Source of the DNA: Rhodoferax sp.
GTDB lineage: Bacteria; Pseudomonadota; Gammaproteobacteria; Burkholderiales; Burkholderiaceae
Assembly (NCBI GenBank): GCA_020048295.1
Contig: JAIFMT010000016.1
Span: 1 to 10,991, forward strand
Length of the DNA stretch: 10,991 bases
Reading direction: 5' to 3'
The number at the start of each line of letters is the position of its first letter. Position 1 is the first letter of the stretch. The notes beneath the pieces are model-generated. The model did no database searches. It had not been told where the DNA came from and saw only the letters and a list, made by a program, of their open reading frames with translations. Both the position numbers and the translations under genes were made by a program. Shown here in pieces: positions 1 through 7,146 of this stretch.

Positions 1-194
<194 letters not shown>

Positions 195-205
195 GCAAGA
201 CTTTG

Positions 206-955
206 TCAGGCCATGAACATGCCGCCGTTGACATGCAATTCTTGCCCGGTGACATAGGCCGCCTGGGGTGAAGCCAGGTAGGCCACGGCGTGCGCGATGT
301 CTGCCGGCTTGCCCAGGTGACCCAGCGGAATTTGTGCCAGCAAGGCTTTTTGCTGCGCGTCGTCCAGGCCAGCGGTCATGTCGGTTTCGATGAAGCCGGG
401 CGCGATGCAATTGACGGTGATGTTGCGCGAACCCAGTTCACGCGCCAGTGCCCGCGTCATGCCGGCGACACCGGCTTTGGCAGCGGCGTAGTTGGCCTGG
501 CCGGGGTTGCCCGAGGCCCCCACCACCGAGGTGATGTTGACGATGCGCCCGTAGCGCTGTTTCATCATGGTGCGCATCACCGCGCGGCTCATGCGGAACA
601 CGGCTTTGAGGTTGGTGTCGAGCACCGCATCCCACTCGTCGTCTTTCATGCGCATGGCGAGGTTGTCGCGGGTGATGCCGGCGTTGTTCACCAAAATATG
701 CAGGCCGCCGTGCTCCTTGACCAGCGCATCAATCAGCGCCTCGACACCGGCGGGGTCGGTCACGTTGAGCACCCGGCCGCTGCAGCCGGCGTACGCCGAC
801 AACGTCTGGCCGAGTTTGGCAGCCCCTTCGTCCGTGGTGGCGGTGCCAATCACTTTGAGGCCGCGCTGCGCGAGTTCCAGCGCAATCGCCGCGCCAATGC
901 CGCGCGAGGCACCGGTGACCAGCGCCACTTGCCCTTCAAATTTGATGTCGCTCAT
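206..955 (-). CDS. fabG: 3-oxoacyl-ACP reductase FabG
   Basis: FabG is the NADPH-dependent reductase of the cytosolic type II fatty acid cycle; it converts 3-ketoacyl-ACP to (R)-3-hydroxyacyl-ACP. The 249-residue protein is a classical short-chain dehydrogenase of normal family length. The Rossmann motif TGASRGIG lies at residues 14-21 and NNAG at 90-93. The catalytic tetrad is visible as Asn115, Ser143, Tyr156 and Lys160 (YAAAK), and IAPGFIETDM follows at 184-193. The C-terminus VNGGMFMA is typical of FabG rather than of other SDRs. The start is supported by a GGAG ribosome binding site about 10 bases upstream, inside the end of fabD. Only 4 bases separate it from fabD, so the two are very probably co-transcribed and perhaps coupled in translation. 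Context between fabD and acpP makes the assignment firm. Confidence 0.98.
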   Translation of the reverse strand: MSDIKFEGQVALVTGASRGIGAAIALELAQRGLKVIGTATTDEGAAKLGQTLSAYAGCSGRVLNVTDPAGVEALIDALVKEHGGLHILVNNAGITRDNLAMRMKDDEWDAVLDTNLKAVFRMSRAVMRTMMKQRYGRIVNITSVVGASGNPGQANYAAAKAGVAGMTRALARELGSRNITVNCIAPGFIETDMTAGLDDAQQKALLAQIPLGHLGKPADIAHAVAYLASPQAAYVTGQELHVNGGMFMA

Positions 956-959
956 GCTT

Positions 960-1913
960 TCAAGACTCCAGATAGGTTTTCACGTCGGCCAGACTGGCAG
1001 GATCAAACAGCGCCAGCCCTTGCATCTCGGGCGCGATGCGTTTGGTCAGGCCGGCCAACACCTTGCCCGGGCCACATTCAACCAGCGTGGTCAGGCCACG
1101 CGCACCCAGCGCCTGCACGCACTCAACCCAACGCACCGGGCCAAACGCCTGGCGGACTAGCGCATCACGGATACGGCCCACGTCGCTTTCAACGACGACA
1201 TCAATGTTGTTGACCAGCGCAATCTGCGGCGCGGCAAAGCTGGTTGCCTCCAGTTGTTCTTTCAGCTTGAGCGCTGCCGGGGCCATCAGGCTGGAGTGAA
1301 ACGGCGCTGACACCGGCAGCGGCAAGGCGCGCTTGGCACCGGCAGCTTTGAGCGCCACACACGCCTGATCAACCGCAGCCTTGCTGCCAGCAATCACCGT
1401 CTGGCTCGGGTCGTTGAAATTGACGGCTTCCACCACTTCAATGCCATTTTGGCCTGCAGCGCTTGTCACGTCTGCGCAAATAGCTATAACTTTGGCAGCG
1501 TCCATGCCCAAGATGGCGGCCATGGCACCGACGCCCACCGGCACCGCCTGCTGCATCGCATCGGCACGAAAACGCACCAGCGGCGCGGCTTGACCCAGCG
1601 TCAGCACGCCCGATGCCACCAGTGCCGAATATTCGCCCAACGAATGCCCGGCCACCGCCTGCGGAGCCACACCGACCTCGGCCATCCAGACCCGGTACGC
1701 CGCCACACCAGCGACCAGCATCACCGGTTGGGTGTTGGTGGTGAGCGCCAGCGCCTCTTTGGGGCCGTCCTTGATCAGCGCGCCCAGGTCTTCACCCAGC
1801 GCGTCCGATGCCTCTTGCACCGCTGCACGCACCTGCGCGTGCTCGCCCCAGCCGTCGAGCATGCCGACCGACTGCGAACCCTGACCCGGAAAAACAAAAG
1901 CAAATGGTTTCAT
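960..1913 (-). CDS. fabD: Malonyl-CoA:ACP transacylase FabD
   Basis: FabD moves malonyl from CoA to ACP, supplying the extender unit for fatty acid synthesis. The 317-residue protein starts FVFPGQGSQ (residues 6-14) with the oxyanion Gln11. It carries the nucleophile motif GHSLG with Ser91, Arg116, which binds the malonyl carboxylate, and the catalytic His206 in APFHSSLM. It ends with the GPGKVL motif at 281-286. It is slightly longer than the E. coli enzyme. The extra length lies at about residues 141-160, between the MAAILGMD and VNFND blocks, where an interspersed 41-bp repeat forms residues about 143-156 in frame (see the repeat at 1446-1486). This stretch is on the surface ferredoxin-like subdomain side, so activity is expected to be kept. 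The gene lies 59 bases after fabH and 4 bases before fabG. No strong ribosome binding site precedes the ATG. Confidence 0.98.
   Translation of the reverse strand: MKPFAFVFPGQGSQSVGMLDGWGEHAQVRAAVQEASDALGEDLGALIKDGPKEALALTTNTQPVMLVAGVAAYRVWMAEVGVAPQAVAGHSLGEYSALVASGVLTLGQAAPLVRFRADAMQQAVPVGVGAMAAILGMDAAKVIAICADVTSAAGQNGIEVVEAVNFNDPSQTVIAGSKAAVDQACVALKAAGAKRALPLPVSAPFHSSLMAPAALKLKEQLEATSFAAPQIALVNNIDVVVESDVGRIRDALVRQAFGPVRWVECVQALGARGLTTLVECGPGKVLAGLTKRIAPEMQGLALFDPASLADVKTYLES
1446..1486 (-). repeat. Interspersed 41-bp repeat, copy B, inside fabD
   Basis: Read on the minus strand this copy starts TAGCT, has GCGC at element positions 10-13, AAGCGCT near position 24 and CAGGC after it. It matches the other three copies in this window without any insertion or deletion. 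It is in frame and encodes fabD residues about 143-156 (IAICADVTSAAGQN). The outer GCGC and GCGCT blocks make it partly palindromic. See copies at 1935-1975, 7097-7137 and 8103-8143. Confidence 0.6.
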
Positions 1914-1934
1914 GGATTTACCAAAATTTATAAG

Positions 1935-1975
1935 AAATAGGGCTCTAGCCCTTGCTGCAAATGCGCTACCAGCTA
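1935..1975 (-). repeat. Interspersed 41-bp repeat, copy A, in the fabH-fabD gap
   Basis: On the minus strand this copy runs TAGCT, GCGC (positions 10-13), GGGCTAGAG (from position 25) and ends ATTT. Its first three bases (1975-1973) are the TAG stop codon of fabH, so the element abuts or defines the fabH 3' end. It also contains the perfect palindromic pair AGGGCT-AG-AGCCCT. Just beyond it, before fabD, lies a TATAAA hexamer with no matching -35 box at normal spacing. Confidence 0.65.
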
Positions 1976-2950
1976 CATCTTTAAAAGCACGGCGCCCCAG
2001 GTAAAACCACCGCCCACGCCTTCGAGCAGCAGCGTTTGACCCGGTTGGATCTTCCCGCTGCGCACGCCCCAGTCGAGCGCCAGCGGAATCGATGCGGCCG
2101 AGGTGTTGCCGTGCTGGTCCACGGTGACGATCACTTTGTCCATTGGCAATTTCAGCTTGCGCGCCGTGCTTTGCATGATGCGGATGTTGGCCTGGTGCGG
2201 CACCAGCCAGTCGAGGTCAGCGGCGCTCTTGCCGGCCTTGACCAACACCGCCCGCGCGGCTTCGTCGAGCACGCCCACCGCCAGTTTGAACACCGCCTGC
2301 CCGTCCATGCGCAGCAGCGGCAGCCCACTGGCAACGCCCCCCGACACATGGCCTGGCACGCACAGGATGTCGGTGTATTTGCCATCGGCGTGAATGTCGG
2401 TGGCCAGAATGCCCGGCTCAGCAGAGGCTTCAAGCACCACCGCACCCGCGCCGTCGCCAAACAGCACGCAGGTGGTGCGATCCTTGAAATCGAGGATGCG
2501 CGAAAACACTTCTGAGCCAATCACCAACGCTTTTTTGGCGGCGCCCGACTGGATCATCGCGTTGGCGATGGTCAGCGCGTAAATAAAGCCGCTGCACACC
2601 GCCTGCACGTCGAACGCCGCGCCACCGCGCACGCCAAGCTTGCCCTGCAAGATGCACGCCGTGGAGGGAAACACCATGTCAGGGGTGGAGGTGCCGACAA
2701 TGATCAGGTCGATGTCGGCGGCCTGCACGCCAGCGGCCTGTAGCGCGTTGCGCGAAGCCTCCAAGGCCATATCGCTGCTGTTCATGCCGGCATCGGCAAA
2801 ATGGCGCGCCCGGATGCCGGTGCGTTCGACGATCCATTCGTCGCTTGACTCAATGCCCTCTTTGGCCAGCTCGGCCACCAGGTCGGCGTTGGTCAGCCGT
2901 TTGGGCGGCAAAAAACTGCCGGTTCCGGTGATGCGTGAGTAAATTTTCAT
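1973..2950 (-). CDS. fabH: 3-oxoacyl-ACP synthase III FabH (KAS III)
   Basis: FabH starts fatty acid chains by condensing a short acyl-CoA, usually acetyl-CoA, with malonyl-ACP. The 325-residue protein shows the thiolase-fold KAS III layout. TDADL-like NADLV lies near residue 21 and [14 protein letters not shown] at 37-50, followed by the active-site Cys119 (VQAVCSGF), His252 (PHQAN) and Asn282 (GNTSAAS). The C-terminal glycine-rich [10 protein letters not shown] loop closes it. Length matches the family. The ATG at 2950 is only 3 bases after the plsX stop, so initiation probably relies on coupling to plsX; no clear Shine-Dalgarno sequence is visible. The stop codon TAG coincides with the first bases of a repeat element, and the last residues are WGAVLLKM. 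The neighbours plsX and fabD fit the usual cluster order. Confidence 0.98.
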   Translation of the reverse strand: MKIYSRITGTGSFLPPKRLTNADLVAELAKEGIESSDEWIVERTGIRARHFADAGMNSSDMALEASRNALQAAGVQAADIDLIIVGTSTPDMVFPSTACILQGKLGVRGGAAFDVQAVCSGFIYALTIANAMIQSGAAKKALVIGSEVFSRILDFKDRTTCVLFGDGAGAVVLEASAEPGILATDIHADGKYTDILCVPGHVSGGVASGLPLLRMDGQAVFKLAVGVLDEAARAVLVKAGKSAADLDWLVPHQANIRIMQSTARKLKLPMDKVIVTVDQHGNTSAASIPLALDWGVRSGKIQPGQTLLLEGVGGGFTWGAVLLKM

Positions 2951-2953
2951 AGG

Positions 2954-4015
2954 TCAGACAAGGGCAATGACTTCTGGCACGGCAGCCAGCTCGGCCATCG
3001 GGGCGGTAGGTGTCAGCAGCGGCGCGGCATGGGCGATGCGCGCCCGCACGCGCTCGAGCAAATTATTTCGGGCCGCATCATACGCGCGGGCCAAGGCAAA
3101 ACCAAAGGCCAACGCGTCAGCCGAACCGTGGCTCTTGAACACCAGACCGCGCAAGCCCAGCAAGGCACCGCCGTTGTAGCGGCGGTGGTCCATGCGCTTC
3201 TTTAACGCGGCGATGATCGGGTACGCCGCCAATGCCGCCATTTTGGTGAGCAGGTTGCGGGAAAACTCTTTTTTCAGAAAGTCAACAATCATGCCGGCCA
3301 GGCCTTCGCTGGCTTTCAGCGCCACGTTGCCGACAAAGCCGTCGCACACCACAATGTCGGCGGTGCCCTTGAAAATGTCGTTGCCTTCGACGTTGCCGTA
3401 AAAGTTCAGGTCCCCCGCCGCCGAGGCCGCGCGCAGCAGTTCCCCGGTTTTTTTGATGACTTCGTTGCCCTTGATGGCCTCTTCGCCAATATTAAGCAGG
3501 CCCACGCTGGGGTTTTCATCGCCGCTGAGCACCGACACCAGTGCCGAGCCCATCACGGCAAACTGCACCAGGTGCTCTGGTGCGCAATCCACATTGGCCC
3601 CCATGTCGAGCACCGTGGTGCCATGACCCTTGGCATTGGGAATTTGCCCGGCGATGGCCGGACGGTCAATGCCGTCAAGGGTTTTGAGCACATAGCGCGA
3701 AATCGCCATCAGTGCCGCCGTGTTGCCCGCGGACACGGCTGCCTGGGCGGCACCGGCCTTGACCTGGGCAATCGCCACACGCATGGAAGAGTCTTTTTTG
3801 CGCCGCAATGCCACTTCCAGCGAGTCTTCCATGGTGACCACCTCGCTGGCAAAAACCAGCGTGGCACGCGCGTGGCTGTAGCCTTGCAGACTCTCGGGCA
3901 AGCCCACCAGAATCAGCTGTGCATCGGGGTGCTGGTCCAGAAACCGGGTACACGCAGGCAAGGTAACACGGGGACCATGATCGCCTCCCATGCAGTCAAC
4001 AGAGATAGTGATCAT
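2954..4015 (-). CDS. plsX: Phosphate acyltransferase PlsX
   Basis: PlsX is a soluble, membrane-associated enzyme that converts acyl-ACP and phosphate to acyl-phosphate, which PlsY uses for the first acylation of glycerol-3-phosphate. It thus links fatty acid and phospholipid synthesis. The 353-residue protein has the family motifs in order: [11 protein letters not shown] (5-15), SAGNTAA (95-101), LDMGAN (136-141), NIGEE (175-179), CDGFVGN (224-230) and HGSAD (296-300). The alanine/proline-rich C-terminal 20 residues are variable. The start at 4015 fits the conserved N-terminus, although no clear ribosome binding site precedes it. It lies between rpmF and fabH, the order known from many proteobacteria. 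A terminator-like hairpin in the 143-base gap after rpmF suggests that its expression may be partly separated from rpmF. Confidence 0.98.
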   Translation of the reverse strand: MITISVDCMGGDHGPRVTLPACTRFLDQHPDAQLILVGLPESLQGYSHARATLVFASEVVTMEDSLEVALRRKKDSSMRVAIAQVKAGAAQAAVSAGNTAALMAISRYVLKTLDGIDRPAIAGQIPNAKGHGTTVLDMGANVDCAPEHLVQFAVMGSALVSVLSGDENPSVGLLNIGEEAIKGNEVIKKTGELLRAASAAGDLNFYGNVEGNDIFKGTADIVVCDGFVGNVALKASEGLAGMIVDFLKKEFSRNLLTKMAALAAYPIIAALKKRMDHRRYNGGALLGLRGLVFKSHGSADALAFGFALARAYDAARNNLLERVRARIAHAAPLLTPTAPMAELAAVPEVIALV

Positions 4016-4093
4016 GAATGGCTTAGCAACACAACAAAGATCAAGGACAGGCGGTCTGACCGACGAATTGGCTTACGAAAGTGGCGAACAAAA

Positions 4094-4139
4094 GCAAAAA
4101 AGCAAAAGCCCGGGGCTACACGCAAAGGTAGCCTCGGGC
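4094..4139 (-). terminator. Terminator-like hairpin between rpmF and plsX
   Basis: On the minus strand, 20 bases past the rpmF stop, GCCCGAGGCTAC (4139-4128) pairs with GTAGCCCCGGGC (4119-4108) over an 8-base loop. This gives 11 pairs of 12 with one internal A-C mismatch. It is followed by TTTTGCTTTTTTGC, so it has the form of an intrinsic terminator with an interrupted U tract. Because plsX follows on the same strand, partial termination (attenuation) setting the L32 to PlsX/Fab ratio is plausible. Read on the plus strand the stem is complete through a G-U pair, but no U tract follows it there. Confidence 0.55.
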
Positions 4140-4158
4140 CTGGAAAGCCTGAGCTGCT

Positions 4159-4341
4159 TTAAGCTTCAGATTTGGTCTTGAGGACCTTGCGCCCACGGTA
4201 AAAACCGGTCGGGCTGATGTGGTGACGCAGATGCACCTCACCCGTGGTGGGTTCAATGGCGATGCCAGGTACATCCAGCGCATTGTGCGAACGGTGCATG
4301 CCGCGCTTGGAAGGTGACTTTTTGTTTTGTTGGACGGCCAT
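4159..4341 (-). CDS. rpmF: 50S ribosomal protein L32
   Basis: L32 is a small basic protein of the large ribosomal subunit. The 60-residue product begins [20 protein letters not shown] and contains the diagnostic [17 protein letters not shown] near the C-terminus (about residues 37-53). It is the cysteine-free, E. coli-like form, without the zinc-binding Cys pairs found in some other bacteria. An AGGAG ribosome binding site lies 8 bases before the ATG. It is placed between yceD and plsX, which is the conserved order; yceD-rpmF co-transcription is known in E. coli. A 136-base gap upstream contains a good -10 hexamer, so it may also have its own promoter. Confidence 0.98.
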   Translation of the reverse strand: MAVQQNKKSPSKRGMHRSHNALDVPGIAIEPTTGEVHLRHHISPTGFYRGRKVLKTKSEA

Positions 4342-4432
4342 GTCGGGCTCCTGAAAGACTGTAAGCCGCCAAAAACCGGACAGCTTGGATTGGGTTAAAC
4401 AGCGCAGGCAAGGGTCTGCGGGAAAGCCTCAC

Positions 4433-4460
4433 AGTATAACCGAATGCAATCCGTTCAAAC
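4433..4460 (-). promoter_or_regulatory. Candidate rpmF promoter
   Basis: In the yceD-rpmF gap the minus strand shows TATACT (4438-4433) as a good -10 hexamer. A TTGAAC (4458-4453) sits 14 bases upstream, which is shorter than ideal; GTTTGA two bases further out gives a 16-base spacer with a poorer match. The transcript would start about 85 bases before the rpmF ATG. A promoter ahead of rpmF serving the plsX-fab genes is biologically expected, but this match is by eye. Confidence 0.35.
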
Positions 4461-4477
4461 CAAAGCATGGCGCAAGC

Positions 4478-5023
4478 TCAACGGGCGGGTTTTCCCTTGA
4501 GCTGCGCCAGCTGGGCAAACGGGTTGGGTTTCTCGCTGGCGGCCTCAAAATCGGGATCGGCGACGGCCAGCTTGGGGGCTACCGGGCAAACCTCATGGCG
4601 CGGCACCAGCGGCAATGCCAGTAGCACCTCGTCTTCGATCAGGCTTGCCAGATCAAACTCGCGGCTGCTCACCAGCAGGTCCTCTTCGGACTCGTCATCC
4701 TGCGCCTCGGCCAGCGCTTCAGTTTCAACAAAGCGAAACTGCCGGTCGATGCTGACCGGGATGTCCACCGGACCGAGGCAGCGCTGGCAGGTGAGGGCCA
4801 GCACCGTGCGCACGCTCAGGTGCAACCAGGGAACCATCTGCCCGGAGGGGTCTTCGCGCAGCGCAAGATGGGTTGACCAGTCCAGATGATTTTCGAGGCC
4901 CAGCCCTTGCGTCTCTTGCGCCAGACGCTGGTAATTTGAGAGCACATTGTGGCCTGCCAGGTGCAAATTGGCCTGCGCTGCGTGATTCACATCAATACGG
5001 GGGGGGAGCGTGTTCAGGTTCAT
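4478..5023 (-). CDS. yceD: YceD family protein (DUF177), 23S rRNA accumulation protein
   Basis: The 181-residue protein matches the DUF177/YceD family, linked in E. coli and plants to 23S rRNA accumulation and ribosome assembly; its molecular activity is not settled. The hallmark is the CQRCLGPV segment with Cys80 and Cys83. After it come an acidic stretch (DDESEEDL, about 109-116) and the block FDLASLIEDEVLLALPLVPRHE (about 123-144), all typical of the family. Length is close to the usual 170-180. The gene is immediately upstream of rpmF, the conserved partner. It diverges from maf with only 26 bases between the two start codons. Codons 6-9 contain a run of eight C residues, a potential slippage site. 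No ribosome binding site is visible before the ATG. The frame appears intact. Confidence 0.93.
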   Translation of the reverse strand: MNLNTLPPRIDVNHAAQANLHLAGHNVLSNYQRLAQETQGLGLENHLDWSTHLALREDPSGQMVPWLHLSVRTVLALTCQRCLGPVDIPVSIDRQFRFVETEALAEAQDDESEEDLLVSSREFDLASLIEDEVLLALPLVPRHEVCPVAPKLAVADPDFEAASEKPNPFAQLAQLKGKPAR

Positions 5024-5030
5024 GGCTGGC

Positions 5031-5060
5031 AGTGTAAGAGAATCGCGGTATGAAAAACAA
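5031..5060 (-). promoter_or_regulatory. Candidate yceD promoter, near-leaderless
   Basis: On the minus strand TTGTTT (5060-5055), an 18-base spacer and TACACT (5036-5031) form a reasonable sigma-70 match. The -10 box ends only 7 bases before the yceD ATG, so the mRNA would start at or just before that ATG. This agrees with the lack of a Shine-Dalgarno sequence there. The -35 box lies within the first codons of the divergent maf gene. Predicted by eye only. Confidence 0.3.
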
Positions 5061-5643
5061 TGCGCCGCGCTGCCTTATCCTCGCCTCGACCTCGAGCTAC
5101 CGCCGTTTGCTGCTGGAGCGGCTGCGTCTGCCATTTACCGTGCAGGCTTCGCACGTCGATGAAACCCCGCTGCATGGCGAAACCCCGGATCACATCGCCT
5201 GCCGGCTGGCGCTGGCCAAGGCGCAATCGGTCGCTGCGCTGCACCCGCAGGCGGTGGTGATCGGCTCGGATCAGGTCGCCGATCTGGATGGGCTGGCATT
5301 GGGCAAACCGGGTGACCACGCACGCGCCGTGGCGCAATTGCAGACGATGCGTGGCAAAACGGTGATTTTTCAGACAGCGGTGGCGGTGGTGTGCCTGGAC
5401 AGCGGCTTTGCCCAGACCGAACTTGCCCAGGTCAAGGTCAAGTTCCGCGACGTAAGCGACGCACAGATCGAGGCTTACTTGCTGGCCGAGACCCCTTATG
5501 ACTGCGCCGGCAGCGCCAAAAGTGAAGGGCTGGGCATTGCGCTGCTGGAGCGCATTGACAACGATGACCCCACCGCACTGATCGGCCTGCCGCTGATTCG
5601 CACCTGCCAACTGATCGCCGCAGCAGGCGTGCAGGTGCTGTGA
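5050..5643 (+). CDS. maf: Maf-family nucleotide pyrophosphatase, YceF type
   Basis: Maf proteins hydrolyse nucleoside triphosphates to monophosphates and are thought to clear non-canonical nucleotides; the YceF subgroup prefers m7GTP. The 197-residue protein has the Maf motifs: LASTSSYRRLLL (11-22) for substrate binding, GSDQVADLDG (72-81) with the catalytic Asp74, and a C-terminal YDCAGSAKSEGLG (150-162). The last motif and IDNDDPTALIGLPL (169-182) point to the YceF subgroup rather than the dTTP/UTP pyrophosphatase subgroup YhdE. Its position beside yceD and rpmF also matches E. coli yceF. It is divergent from yceD. Its last bases overlap the GTG start of the methyltransferase gene, so those two are probably translated in a coupled way. 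The ribosome binding site (AAGAGAA) is weak. Confidence 0.95.
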   Translation: MKNNAPRCLILASTSSYRRLLLERLRLPFTVQASHVDETPLHGETPDHIACRLALAKAQSVAALHPQAVVIGSDQVADLDGLALGKPGDHARAVAQLQTMRGKTVIFQTAVAVVCLDSGFAQTELAQVKVKFRDVSDAQIEAYLLAETPYDCAGSAKSEGLGIALLERIDNDDPTALIGLPLIRTCQLIAAAGVQVL

Positions 5644-6443
5644 GCGTGTTGGCTGTCCCATCCGGCGCACCCGAGGTGCCCAGTACGCACCATGGCCGAC
5701 TCTATCTGGTGCCCGCGCCGCTGGACTTTGGCTGCCACGAGACCCCAGACCTGCCAGCCACCCTGCCGCTGGGCACACTGCACATTGCCGCCGGCCTGTC
5801 ACACTGGATTTGCGAAAACGCCAAGTCCACCCGCGCCTACCTCAAACGCATTGATGCCATCACACCGCTGTGTCAGCCGATCCAACAGATGTCACTGGTC
5901 GAACTGCCGCGCGAAGTGCACAAAAAAGGCGATCATCACGGCAACTTTGATGCGCGTGCGCTGCTCCTGCCCGCGCTGGCCGGCCACGATATGGGGCTGG
6001 TCAGCGAAGCCGGCATGCCCGCTGTGGCCGACCCAGGCTCCTCGGTGGTGCGTGCTGCGCACGACCTGGGGCTGACGGTGGTGCCGCTGGTGGGGCCGGT
6101 GTCGCTGCTGCTGGCACTGGCCGCCAGCGGCCTGAACGGGCAGAACTTTGCCTTTGTCGGTTACCTGCCGCAAGACCCCAGCGAGCGTGCCGGACGCATC
6201 CGCGAACTTGAAGCGCTGGCCCTGCGCAGCGGCCAAACCCAACTGTTCATCGAAACCCCTTACCGCAACCTGGCGATGCTGCAGGCGCTGCTGCAAACCC
6301 TGCAGCACAACACCCGGCTGGCCATCAGCAGCGGCCTGACGCTAACAACGTCCCAGATCAGCAGCGACAACGTGAAAAACTGGAAGCACAAGACAGCAGC
6401 AGTCAACAATGCCACGCCGGTTGTTTTTGCGATTGGGCGGTGA
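5640..6443 (+). CDS. Short RsmI-like SAM-dependent methyltransferase (tetrapyrrole methylase fold)
   Basis: The 267-residue protein belongs to the tetrapyrrole (corrin/porphyrin) methylase superfamily and most resembles RsmI, the 16S rRNA 2'-O-methyltransferase for C1402. Seen directly: an N-terminal GRLYLVPAPLDFG (19-31) in place of the usual LYVVATPIGN, the SAM-loop motif GLVSEAGMPAVADPG (119-133), VVPLVGPVSLLLALAASGL (147-165), FVGYLPQ (172-178) and FIETPYRN (203-210). The N-terminal segment differs from true RsmI and the C-terminal extension is missing, so this is the shorter paralogue often found in bacteria alongside RsmI; the substrate is unknown. Initiation at GTG 5640 overlaps the maf stop by four bases (GTGA), a strong sign of coupling. 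A role in nucleic acid or nucleotide methylation is inference from the fold and the neighbours. Confidence 0.88.
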   Translation: MSVLAVPSGAPEVPSTHHGRLYLVPAPLDFGCHETPDLPATLPLGTLHIAAGLSHWICENAKSTRAYLKRIDAITPLCQPIQQMSLVELPREVHKKGDHHGNFDARALLLPALAGHDMGLVSEAGMPAVADPGSSVVRAAHDLGLTVVPLVGPVSLLLALAASGLNGQNFAFVGYLPQDPSERAGRIRELEALALRSGQTQLFIETPYRNLAMLQALLQTLQHNTRLAISSGLTLTTSQISSDNVKNWKHKTAAVNNATPVVFAIGR

Positions 6444-6630
6444 CTCTGCGCACCGGTCGGGCGGCCAGCGACAATTCATTGAACCAGGGGGGCGCTATTG
6501 GCAAGTGCAAAGCTTGACTCCTTCGCCTTTCATTTGCATGGACGCCAGCCGCCCCCGAACCTGACAGACAGCACGCGTCAACATGCCAGGTCGGCTCCAT
6601 TGCGGCTTGGCCGGCACCGGATGAATTGCA
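6444..6630. other. Intergenic region before the small membrane protein gene
   Basis: This 187-base gap contains no gene I can support. A TTGACT hexamer at 6514-6519 is a good -35 match, but the bases 17 further on (CATGGA) make a poor -10. No clear terminator follows the methyltransferase stop, and no repeat copy is present. The open frames on either strand are short and unlike any family I know. Confidence 0.4.
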
Positions 6631-7032
6631 ATGAATACACCATTGTTATGGGCTTGGCTGCGACATCTTCGCAGGCGATTTGGGCTTGGACAGGGATATG
6701 ACGATCTGCTTGCGACCGCGACGTGGCTGTTGGTGGCTGCAGGCTTCGTCGCGGTGGTGGTATTTCCGGCATTCAACTTTCCCGTCGGACCGATCGGGGA
6801 GGTCACAGGAATCGTCCAAGGCTCGGCGTTTGATCAAAATGACGGGCGCGCCAGCAAGGTGATTTATGTGCGTTTACCGTCCAGTGAAGTGGTGACCGTG
6901 GTCACCTGCACCGACGTGGTGCTGCCAACCGGGCAGCCGGTTCAGCTGTTGATCTACCGCAGGCAACTGACCCATACCCACTCCTACGCGTTGAAAGCCA
7001 CCATGCCGTCGCTGCAACGCCGCAGTTGCTGA
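6631..7032 (+). CDS. Hypothetical single-pass membrane protein with a C-terminal beta-rich domain
   Basis: I do not recognise this 133-residue protein. The N-terminus carries a basic patch (RHLRRRF, 11-17), then one strong membrane segment at about 26-46 (LLATATWLLVAAGFVAVVVF). By the positive-inside rule the remaining 85 residues would be periplasmic. That part alternates short hydrophobic strands (VTGIVQG, KVIYVRLP, EVVTVVTC, QPVQLLIYRR) like a small beta-barrel, perhaps OB-like; this is inference. An in-frame TGA lies 9 bases before the ATG, so the start cannot move upstream; the ribosome binding site (GGATGA) is weak. It follows the methyltransferase on the same strand after 187 bases and converges on sppA. 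Third-position GC resembles its neighbours, supporting a real gene. Confidence 0.65.
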   Translation: MNTPLLWAWLRHLRRRFGLGQGYDDLLATATWLLVAAGFVAVVVFPAFNFPVGPIGEVTGIVQGSAFDQNDGRASKVIYVRLPSSEVVTVVTCTDVVLPTGQPVQLLIYRRQLTHTHSYALKATMPSLQRRSC

Positions 7033-7096
7033 GCCATGGCGGTCAGTGCAAACCGTTTTGGGTGAACAGCAGGCCAGTTATTTTCTATATTTTTTA

Positions 7097-7137
7097 TAGC
7101 TAAAAGCTCTTTACTATATTGGTCTAGAGACATAAAA
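7097..7137 (+). repeat. Interspersed 41-bp repeat, copy C, downstream of sppA
   Basis: On the plus strand this copy starts TAGCT and has CTAGAG at element positions 27-32 and a run of A near its end. It keeps the same internal spacing as the other copies but is the most diverged and AT-rich. It lies in the 114-base gap between the convergent small membrane protein gene and sppA, 10 bases from the sppA stop. A weak AT hairpin, CTATA-T5-TATAG (7085-7099), overlaps its left edge. Confidence 0.45.
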
Positions 7138-7146
7138 CCTATATAT

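Noticed and set aside
290..1213. Long plus-strand open frame (307 codons) opposite fabG and fabD
   Set aside because: It lies antisense to two certain genes; its His/Arg/Gly-rich product matches no family and is the usual by-product of GC-rich codon use.
1922..1936. TATAAA before fabD considered as an internal promoter
   Set aside because: No -35-like hexamer at 15-19 bases and no extended -10; AT-rich context alone is not enough.
1935..1975. Palindrome AGGGCT-AG-AGCCCT considered as an intrinsic terminator after fabH
   Set aside because: The loop would be only two bases and no clean U tract follows; it is better explained as part of the repeat.
5020..5802. Minus-strand open frame of 260 codons opposite maf
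   Set aside because: Shadow of maf and the methyltransferase start; no recognisable domain.
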